The position numbers and the translations under genes were made by a program. From contig JAIRTF010000167.1 of assembly GCA_031255075.1 (NCBI GenBank), positions 1 to 6,211 of the forward strand: a stretch of DNA of 6,211 nucleotides, in the 5' to 3' direction. Under the pieces are notes generated by a model. It had not been told where the DNA came from. It did no database searches and worked only from the letters and a program-made list of their open reading frames with translations. Shown here one piece after another: positions 1 through 5,059 of the stretch. The stretch comes from Bifidobacteriaceae bacterium (GTDB lineage Bacteria; Actinomycetota; Actinomycetes; Actinomycetales; WQXJ01). How positions within the stretch are numbered: position 1 is the stretch's first letter; the number at the start of each line of letters is the position of its first letter.

Positions 1-104
1 GCCACTCCGCCGTGGTCACGCCGGGAAGCTACCCAGCCCGCCAAGGTGATGTGTTCGCCAATATGTTCGGCTCTAAGCAGCCCAGCTCCATGAGTTCGCA
101 GCAC
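1..104 (-). CDS. aspS: Aspartyl-tRNA synthetase, N-terminal fragment (runs off left edge)
   Basis: AspRS charges tRNA-Asp (or tRNA-Asp/Asn in the non-discriminating type) with aspartate in the cytoplasm. Only the first 34 codons lie in the window. Read on the minus strand from a GTG at 104-102 they give MLRTHGAGLLRAEHIG, then EHITLAGWVASRRDHGGV. This matches the start of actinobacterial AspRS as I recall it (M. tuberculosis has VLRSHAAGLL and TLAGWVARRRDHGGV). The fragment is the beginning of the OB-fold anticodon-binding domain, including the GWV.RRRDHGG strand. The GTG start is chosen because an AGGA Shine-Dalgarno (TCCT at 114-117 on the plus strand) lies 9 nt upstream and because it matches the family's N-terminus. 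The gene follows hisS on the same strand after 78 nt, a common actinobacterial order. The catalytic domain is outside the window. Identification is firm; the exact start is likely. Confidence 0.9.
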   Translation of the reverse strand, partial: MLRTHGAGLLRAEHIGEHITLAGWVASRRDHGGV

Positions 105-120
105 GGCTAGCCATCCTAAA

Positions 121-141
121 CCCCGCACGCTCAGGCCGGGG
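121..141 (-). terminator. Weak hairpin followed by TTT between hisS and aspS
   Basis: On the minus strand CCCCG (141-137) pairs with CGGGG (125-121) around an 11-nt loop, and TTTAGG follows. The stem is only 5 bp and the T-tract is three bases, so it is a poor intrinsic terminator. It sits immediately upstream of the aspS Shine-Dalgarno. It could be a partial terminator or attenuator between hisS and aspS, a 5'-leader structure of aspS, or chance pairing in GC-rich DNA. Confidence 0.25.
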
Positions 142-164
142 CGAAGGCTGGGCTGGTGGCCGCG

Positions 165-181
165 CCTGGACGGGCGCCAGG
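165..181 (-). other. Short hairpin just after the hisS stop
   Basis: CCTGG (165-169) and CCAGG (177-181) form a perfect 5-bp stem with a 7-nt loop. It begins one base past the hisS TAA codon. No T-run follows on the minus strand, so it is not a classic terminator. It may protect the 3' end of the message or be chance. Confidence 0.2.
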
Positions 182-182
182 G

Positions 183-1583
183 TTAGTTCTCGGCCCCGGC
201 AGCGTCTGTTTGGGCGGTGAACTGGATTTGCAGATCGGCTGGTGGCGGGGCCCAGGTGGCGGCATCGGCCACTGTCTGATCGCCAGAGCGGATGTCCTTG
301 ACTTGGTCGGCTTCCCCTTCCACGCCTGGGAACCACACAAACGGCACGCCCAGGCGGTCCGCGTAGCGAATCTGTTTGCCCAATTTGGCAGCCGTCGGGG
401 AGGTTTCGGCGGCAATTCCACGGGCTCGCAACGCCGCCGCCACTTTGTCCGATGCCGCGCGGTCACCCTCATCAAGCACCGCCACCACCACTACCGACGG
501 GCTGATCCGGTTGGGCCGCAACAAGCCGAGTGCCAGGATCCGGCTGATCAGCCTGGTCACGCCGATCGACAGGCCTACGCCGGGATAGGTGATGTCGCCC
601 TGCTTGGCCAACGAATCGTAACGGCCGCCGGAACAAACTGAGCCGAGATCCTCTTGCTCCAGCCAGACCGTTTCATAGACGGAGCCGGTGTAGTAATCCA
701 GGCCGCGAACAATCTTCATCGCTGCGACGACTGTGCCCGGTACACGCCGCTGGGCGGCGTCCAACAAGGCGGTCAACTCAGCCAAACCCTGGTCCAACAA
801 CTCGCCGGCGCCCTGCCGGTTCGCATCCCACAAACCTTCGGCGCTTAGGGACGTGGTCAACTGGCGGACAGCGGCGGATAGGGCGGCGGCATCGGCCGCT
901 TGGATGGCGGCAAACTGGGTCACCGCTTGGGCGCGGGCGGTGTCCAAACCAAACTCTGTCAAACCGGTCAACAGGCCATCAGCACCGATCTTGTCCACTT
1001 TGTCTACCCAGCCAAGGGCGGCACCAACGTCTTCCACACCCAGGCCAAGCATCAAACCTTCCGCCAGTTTGCGGTTGTTGACCAGCACCCTGAAGCTCCC
1101 CACCTGCAGGGCAGCCAGGGCTTCAGCCATGATCAGCGGCAGCTCCACCTCGTAGTGGAAAGGCAACTCTGCCAAACCGATGACATCCAAGTCAGCTTGA
1201 ACAAACTCCCGGAAACGGCCCTCCTGCGGACGTTCACCACGCCACACCTTCTGGATTTGGGAACGCTTGAACGGGAAATCAAGCTGGCCGGCGTTTTCCA
1301 AGACATAACGCGCCAGCGGCACCGTCAAGTCGAAGTGCAGCCCCAGAGTCCGCGAATCGTAGCCTTGACGGTCAGCATCTTGAAGGCGGCGCAACACATA
1401 CACCTCCTGGGAAGTCTCCCCCTTGCGCAACAGCTCACCCAACGGCTCAACTGCTCTGGTTTCGATCTCAACGAAACCATGCGCCGCAAACACCCGGCGG
1501 AGCGTCCCCACCACGTGTGATTCAACCAGCCGCCCTGATGGCAGCCACTCTGGGAACCCGGAGATGGGACGTGGACGGGCCAT
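183..1583 (-). CDS. hisS: Histidyl-tRNA synthetase
   Basis: This class II synthetase charges tRNA-His with histidine in the cytoplasm, normally as a homodimer. The 466-aa product is complete. Class II motif 1 lies around residues 20-47 (through ETRAVEPLGELL). Motif 2 is at about 110-131, with R115 in VWRGERPQEGRFREF. The histidine-binding signatures are RGLDYYTGSVYE (293-304) and SGGRYDSL (318-325). Motif 3 is GVGLSIGVTRL (335-345). The C-terminal anticodon-binding domain spans about 363-445 (VVVVAVLDEG to the TVADAATW stretch). The start region reads SGFPEWLP in place of the more usual G.RD..P; from memory this variant is normal in many actinobacteria. The ATG at 1583 is supported by an AGAAAGG Shine-Dalgarno (complement of 1591-1597) 7 nt upstream. 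The gene diverges from the cyclophilin gene and is followed on the same strand by aspS. No damage is seen. Confidence 0.97.
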   Translation of the reverse strand: MARPRPISGFPEWLPSGRLVESHVVGTLRRVFAAHGFVEIETRAVEPLGELLRKGETSQEVYVLRRLQDADRQGYDSRTLGLHFDLTVPLARYVLENAGQLDFPFKRSQIQKVWRGERPQEGRFREFVQADLDVIGLAELPFHYEVELPLIMAEALAALQVGSFRVLVNNRKLAEGLMLGLGVEDVGAALGWVDKVDKIGADGLLTGLTEFGLDTARAQAVTQFAAIQAADAAALSAAVRQLTTSLSAEGLWDANRQGAGELLDQGLAELTALLDAAQRRVPGTVVAAMKIVRGLDYYTGSVYETVWLEQEDLGSVCSGGRYDSLAKQGDITYPGVGLSIGVTRLISRILALGLLRPNRISPSVVVVAVLDEGDRAASDKVAAALRARGIAAETSPTAAKLGKQIRYADRLGVPFVWFPGVEGEADQVKDIRSGDQTVADAATWAPPPADLQIQFTAQTDAAGAEN

Positions 1584-1691
1584 GTCGTTACCTTTCTGAG
1601 ATCAACAGATTCGCGGTTCTCAAGGGTATATGCAGGCAAGCCCGCTAGACTTTCCGGGCTGGCTAATCGAAGCTCCCAGGAGGATTGCCCC
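1584..1691. promoter_or_regulatory. Divergent promoter region between hisS and the cyclophilin gene
   Basis: These 108 nt are the only space available for promoters of both hisS (minus) and the cyclophilin-DUF349 run (plus). On the plus strand TAGACT (1646-1651) fits the actinobacterial -10 pattern TANNNT and would start transcription about 35 nt before the cyclophilin ATG. On the minus strand TACCCT (1628-1623) fits the same pattern for hisS. Neither has a convincing TTGACA-like -35 at 17 bp. The plus-strand gene has a very strong AGGAGG at 1678-1683. The promoter assignments are inferred from position and the -10 hexamers only. Confidence 0.4.
1639..1660. repeat. 6-bp inverted repeat around the candidate plus-strand -10
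   Basis: AGCCCG (1639-1644) and CGGGCT (1655-1660) are perfect inverted copies separated by 10 nt. The TAGACT candidate -10 hexamer lies in the spacer. The arrangement could be an operator half-site pair with centres 16 bp apart, or a chance repeat. No known operator consensus was recognised. Confidence 0.35.
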
Positions 1692-2567
1692 ATGATGGCG
1701 AAGCGCAACCTGAAGCGCGAACGCGAACGTGCCAAGGCTTTGGCGCGCCAAGAAGAGATGGCCCGGCGGGCGCGACGCGCCCACATCACCCGGATCACCG
1801 CTGGTCTGACTGTGGCCGCCCTGGCCTTGACCGGTGTAGGTGCTGTGGTGGTCACGGCTATCTTGTCGGCGCGCGAAAAATCGGCCGCTGAGACACCAAT
1901 CGACTTTGACCCGAACGACCAGTCTGATCTGGCCGGCCTCGGTGAGGATGATCTGAACCCGGACGGCACCGGGCAGGACGCCCCAGCCGATTGGACTGAC
2001 CCGATTGGCGGCGAAGGCCGAGCCGTCTACTCTGCGGCGCCCGATCCGTCCCTGGCTGAGGGCCGCGAGTGGACCGGCACCATGCGGACCTCAGTGGGCG
2101 ATCTGGAATTCACCCTAGATGGTGCGGCCGCGCCTCAAGCAACTGCCAACTTCATCCAACTGGCTCGCGATGGCTATTACGACGACTCGTGGTGTCACCG
2201 GCTCACCACCTCCGACATCTGGGTGCTCCAATGCGGATCATTGACTGGAGATGGCACCGATAGCCCCGGCTATACCTTCGGCCCGCTGGAGAACGTTCCT
2301 GAGGACGGCGTATACCCTGTCGGTACCATTGCTATGGCCCGCGCCGGCACGGAGGACTCTCAGGGGGCGCAGTTCTTCATTGTTTATCAAGAGACCACTC
2401 TGCCGGGCGGATACAGTGTATTTGGGCATGTCACCTCTGGCCTCGATGTGATTGAGGCGGTGGCGGCGAACGGTGCTCTGTCCCCCGATGGGCAAGGCAA
2501 GTATTCGCCGTCTGGCGATGGCCGGCCCATCACCACCGTGACTATCGATGGGATTGAACTCAAGTGA
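1692..2567 (+). CDS. Membrane-anchored cyclophilin-type peptidyl-prolyl cis-trans isomerase
   Basis: The 291-aa product is predicted to catalyse cis-trans isomerisation of Xaa-Pro bonds. The first 35 residues are strongly basic and helical (KRERERAK, ARRARRAH). One hydrophobic segment follows at about 36-59 (TAGLTVAALAL to VVVTAIL). An acidic linker occupies 66-125, and the cyclophilin domain runs from about 129 to 291. The topology suggests a short cytoplasmic N-terminus and an extracytoplasmic enzyme; there is no clear signal peptidase site. The catalytic arginine is R170 (CHR, where classical cyclophilins have FHR). QFFI at 227-230 and YSVFGHV at 241-247 are conserved. The usual QGGD reads QCGS (180-183), so two cysteines, C168 and C181, flank the active-site strand. 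AGGAGG at 1678-1683 lies 8 nt from the first ATG; the adjacent ATG at 1695 is the alternative. The stop overlaps the next gene's start. Relatives near hisS/relA in actinobacteria are often annotated ppiA or ppiB; I give no symbol because the paralogue is uncertain. Confidence 0.92.
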   Translation: MMAKRNLKRERERAKALARQEEMARRARRAHITRITAGLTVAALALTGVGAVVVTAILSAREKSAAETPIDFDPNDQSDLAGLGEDDLNPDGTGQDAPADWTDPIGGEGRAVYSAAPDPSLAEGREWTGTMRTSVGDLEFTLDGAAAPQATANFIQLARDGYYDDSWCHRLTTSDIWVLQCGSLTGDGTDSPGYTFGPLENVPEDGVYPVGTIAMARAGTEDSQGAQFFIVYQETTLPGGYSVFGHVTSGLDVIEAVAANGALSPDGQGKYSPSGDGRPITTVTIDGIELK

Positions 2568-3253
2568 GTACTGACCCCGGCGCCACCGGACCGGACGCTT
2601 CGGCTCCTTCCGACACTGCGCCTGCCCCTGTCAACACACCGACCAAGGATTCGCCCGCCGCGCCTGACAACGCCGAAAACCCGGCCCCCGCGCCCGTGGC
2701 GCCCTCAGATGACGCTCCCGTTGCCGCTGTAGTGGCGGCCGATGACGCTCCTGCTGAGCCCGTGGTGGCCGCCGATGCCGCCGAACCGGAAGCCGCACCA
2801 GAGCCACCAGCCGCACCCGCAGCCGAGACCCCGGCCACGCCAGTGCCCGCCATCCCCGAACCGGAGACGGCCGCTCCGGAGCCTAAAACGGCTGCGGCGC
2901 CCGACGAGCCTCCAGCTACTGCAGACGCCCCGGCGGCTGATGTCGCTCAAGCGCCCGAGCCCCCCGTTTCGGAGTCCTCGGTCGCGGAGCCCGCGACGGA
3001 GAAGCCAGCCGAGCCAGCAGCGGAACTCAAGGCCGCTGGCGACGAACCAGTGACGCCTGTCGAAGCCTCCGCCGAAGCTGCGGCAGAAGCGGGCGTGGAG
3101 CTTGGGGAAGCCAAAGCCGAACCGGCGGCATCGGACAGCGGATCCGCTGAAACGGCAGCCGCACCGGCTGTACCGAAGCCGCGGCCAATGCCACGGCCTG
3201 GGCCAAAGCCCGGCGCTGCCCGCCCCGCAGCACCCGCACCAGTGCCACCCAAG
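2564..3253 (+). other. Low-complexity acidic PAE-rich coding segment
   Basis: This part of the DUF349 gene encodes about 230 residues dominated by Ala, Pro, Glu and Asp, built from loosely recurring units such as EPxxAA and APxE rather than exact tandem repeats. The end of the segment switches to basic with KPRPMPRPGPKP. Such segments vary quickly in length between relatives. Its composition also opens long empty frames on the opposite strand. Confidence 0.8.
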
Positions 3254-4519
3254 CACTCCGAAGAGGACATCACCGAGGCGTCCAAATGGGGCCGAGTAGA
3301 CCCAGACGGCACCGTGTTCGTCAAAGACGGCAACACCGAACGGCCGGTTGGTCAGTTCCCAGGTGTGCCAGCAGCTGAAGCGCTGGCGCTGTACGCCAAG
3401 CGCTACCTGGACCTGGTGGCGCAGGTGGAATTGTTCGAGGCGCGGCTGGAACAACTCAGCCAGCATGAGATTGGCCAGGCCACCAACAACCTCAAACAGG
3501 CCCTGGCCGAGCCGGCCGCCGTGGGCGATTTGGCTGGATTGCGTGCCAAATACAGGGCCGCTAGGGCGCGCGCCGCCGAAGTTCGCGAACGTATGGAAGC
3601 CGAGCGGGCCGCCGCCAAAGCCAAGGCCTTGGCCGAGCGGATCGCCATGGTGGAAGAAGCCGAAACCATTGCTGACCAGGCCCCAGAACGGACCAACTGG
3701 CGCAAGTCGCAAACCCGGTTGACCGAGATTCTGGACACCTGGCGCGAAGCCCAACGGGCCGTGCCGCGGATTGACCGGCAGACCGAAGACGACCTGTGGC
3801 GGCGGTTCTCCAACGCTCGCACCGCCTTCTCCCGCAAACGGCGCGCCCACTATGCCGAACTCGAGAAGACCCAGGGTGCGACCAAGATCGTCAAAGAACA
3901 GATCGTTGCCGAGGCCGAAAAACTGGCCAACTCCCAGGACTGGGGCAACACCGGCCGCGAATTCCGCACTCTGATGGACCGCTGGCGCGAAGCCGGCCGG
4001 CTGGGCCGGCGTGAAGACGACGCCCTCTGGGAACGTTTCAGGGCCGCCCAGAACCAGTTCTTCCAATCGCGTGACGCCCACCACGCCGCCAATGACGCCG
4101 AGCGCGCCGCCAACCTGGAAGCCAAACTGGCGATTGTCGAAGAAGCTGAGAAGCTGGTACCAGTAACGGACCTGAAGGCCGCCAAGGCTGCCCTGCGCGA
4201 CCTGGCCGACCGGTGGGATCAGATTGGCCATGTGCCCCGGCGGGACATGGACCGGGTCGAGAAGCGTATGAAAGCCGTCGAGGACACAGTTCGGTCCGAG
4301 GAAGAACGCACCTGGCGTCAATCCAACCCCGAAACAATCGCCCGTGCCAGCTCCATGACCAGCCAACTCGAAGCGCTGATCGCCGGCCTGGAACGGAAAC
4401 TGGTCAAGGTCAAGCAAACCGGTGACGAAACGTCCATCGTGGCCCTAGAAGAAGACATCAAGGGTCGCAAGGCCATGCTGGAGACCATCCGCGAGTCCGC
4501 CTCCCGCGGCTGGGAGTAG
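2564..4519 (+). CDS. DUF349-domain protein with long acidic Ala/Pro/Glu-rich N-terminus
   Basis: The 651-aa product has two halves. Residues 1 to about 230 are low-complexity Ala/Pro/Glu/Asp, presumably disordered. That stretch ends in a basic proline-rich segment (PKPRPMPRPGPKPGAARP at 204-221). A conserved-looking segment around 240-300 (KWGRVDPDGTVFV, then VAQVELFEARLEQL) leads into a charged helical region. Three DUF349-type units follow at about 377-430, 458-508 and 548-580, with recurring W, a W.EA-like turn and LW.RF...... F. The third unit is degenerate. A coiled-coil-like tail closes the protein (about 590-645). There is no signal peptide or membrane segment, so it is probably cytoplasmic. 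The molecular function of DUF349 proteins is not firmly known to me; nucleic-acid or ribosome association is speculation from the charge pattern. The GTG start overlaps the cyclophilin stop as GTGA, which implies translational coupling; only a weak GGGA lies upstream. DUF349 genes beside the cyclophilin and rel genes are usual in actinobacteria. Confidence 0.92.
   Translation: MSTDPGATGPDASAPSDTAPAPVNTPTKDSPAAPDNAENPAPAPVAPSDDAPVAAVVAADDAPAEPVVAADAAEPEAAPEPPAAPAAETPATPVPAIPEPETAAPEPKTAAAPDEPPATADAPAADVAQAPEPPVSESSVAEPATEKPAEPAAELKAAGDEPVTPVEASAEAAAEAGVELGEAKAEPAASDSGSAETAAAPAVPKPRPMPRPGPKPGAARPAAPAPVPPKHSEEDITEASKWGRVDPDGTVFVKDGNTERPVGQFPGVPAAEALALYAKRYLDLVAQVELFEARLEQLSQHEIGQATNNLKQALAEPAAVGDLAGLRAKYRAARARAAEVRERMEAERAAAKAKALAERIAMVEEAETIADQAPERTNWRKSQTRLTEILDTWREAQRAVPRIDRQTEDDLWRRFSNARTAFSRKRRAHYAELEKTQGATKIVKEQIVAEAEKLANSQDWGNTGREFRTLMDRWREAGRLGRREDDALWERFRAAQNQFFQSRDAHHAANDAERAANLEAKLAIVEEAEKLVPVTDLKAAKAALRDLADRWDQIGHVPRRDMDRVEKRMKAVEDTVRSEEERTWRQSNPETIARASSMTSQLEALIAGLERKLVKVKQTGDETSIVALEEDIKGRKAMLETIRESASRGWE
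3692..4303 (+). repeat. Tandem DUF349 modules (protein-level repeat)
   Basis: Three diverged copies of a module of roughly 75-90 residues lie inside the gene. Copies one and two align as W..S....L.....WREA.R..R..DD.LW.RF..A...F.R (from W379 and from W460). The third (from about W551) keeps WD.IGHVPR.D but replaces the LW.RF part with RVEKRMKAVED. At DNA level the CTGGCGCGAAGCC stretch encoding WREA appears near 3739 and again near 3981. Confidence 0.75.
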
Positions 4520-4529
4520 CGCCTGGCGC
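4519..4529. repeat. Small palindrome at the DUF349 stop codon
   Basis: GCGCC (4519-4523), T, GGCGC (4525-4529) is an 11-nt palindrome with a single central base, starting in the last base of the TAG stop. As RNA it could fold only with a 4-bp stem and 3-nt loop, and no T-run follows. It is too small to call a terminator. Confidence 0.3.
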
Positions 4530-4581
4530 AGCACAGCGAGTCTTGATCATCCCGCGAGCGCCGAAAAGGGGGAATTGGGCG

Positions 4582-5007
4582 TTGCCAGAATTGGACTACA
4601 TTCGGATTGACTGTTCGCTGCGGCCTGAAGAGGTGCCTGGAAGCGGGACCTACTCGTTTGACGTGGCATTTTCCGCAGTGATGGACAGCGGCCAAGCGGT
4701 GCCGTTGGACGCGAACCGCGGCTTTAGCCTGGGCCTCTTTGGGGATGTTCGCGGCGGCCTTTCTTCGCTCCTCAGCCTTGAGGACCTCGAGTCCCAAGTC
4801 AGGCTGGTGGCGGAGATAGATAAGTTGGCTGCTGAAACCGATGACGAGGCGAACCACGGGGCACCTGAGCGGGCTGATCTTGCCTGGTTGTCACCTGGAG
4901 CGGGGCTATCCCCTGAGGAGCTCGAGGACGTCGCCGTGGTGGTGGAGTTCTCCCCGAGTGTTCTCGATTTGTACGCCGGGACCGCCACGGAGCCGGAGGA
5001 CGTCTAG
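4582..5007 (+). CDS. Small acidic hypothetical protein
   Basis: I do not recognise this 141-aa product. The reading frame is protein-like. Its N-terminal half has alternating hydrophobic strands (YIRIDCSLR, YSFDVAFSAVM, GFSLGLFG). The second half is acidic and probably helical (LEDLESQVRLVAEIDKL, LSPEELEDVAVVVEF). It has no signal peptide, membrane segment or obvious metal site and is likely cytoplasmic. The frame is open back to a TTG at 4543, but that has no Shine-Dalgarno. The TTG at 4582 has AAAAGGGGGA (4564-4573) 8 nt upstream, so I prefer it; TTG at 4591 is a further option. Third codon positions are mostly G or C but include more A and T than in the DUF349 gene, which may point to a faster-evolving or acquired gene. 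It lies 62 nt after the DUF349 gene and 52 nt from the convergent rel stop. It could be a third cistron of the cyclophilin-DUF349 run. That it is a real gene is probable, not certain. Confidence 0.6.
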   Translation: MPELDYIRIDCSLRPEEVPGSGTYSFDVAFSAVMDSGQAVPLDANRGFSLGLFGDVRGGLSSLLSLEDLESQVRLVAEIDKLAAETDDEANHGAPERADLAWLSPGAGLSPEELEDVAVVVEFSPSVLDLYAGTATEPEDV

Positions 5008-5012
5008 CTCCG
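4994..5012 (+). terminator. Possible weak hairpin at the convergent gene ends
   Basis: CGGAG (4994-4998) pairs with CTCCG (5008-5012) around a 9-nt loop containing the stop codon of the small acidic protein. A further CGGAG at 5036-5040 could pair with the same CTCCG. No T-tract follows on either strand, so it is not a standard intrinsic terminator. No better terminator is visible in the 52 nt between the two convergent genes. Confidence 0.2.
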
Positions 5013-5059
5013 AGTTCGACGCGGCATTGTTGGTGCGGAGGCACGGTCAGATGTTGGGG

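Noticed and set aside
3..110. Plus-strand open frame at the left edge ending in TAG, which could look like the tail of a convergent gene
   Set aside because: The opposite strand encodes a clear AspRS N-terminus over the same bases, so this frame is a shadow.
156..641. 161-aa plus-strand frame over the 3' half of hisS
   Set aside because: It is antisense to conserved HisRS sequence (motif 3 and the anticodon-binding domain) and has no motif of its own.
2705..4417. 570-aa open frame on the minus strand opposite the DUF349 gene
   Set aside because: It is antisense to a recognised domain protein. Its Gly/Phe/Arg-rich composition is the expected shadow of Ala/Pro/Glu codons in GC-rich DNA, and it shows no recognisable motif.
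4543..4581. Upstream TTG (4543) as the start of the small acidic protein
   Set aside because: No Shine-Dalgarno precedes it, and the added residues (MIIPRAPKRGNWA) are encoded across the purine-rich site that best serves the TTG at 4582.
4318..4857. 179-aa minus-strand frame opposite the DUF349 end and the small acidic gene
   Set aside because: Half of it is antisense to the conserved DUF349 C-terminus. The plus-strand frame has a better Shine-Dalgarno and more protein-like composition, although this frame competes with it over 4582-4857.
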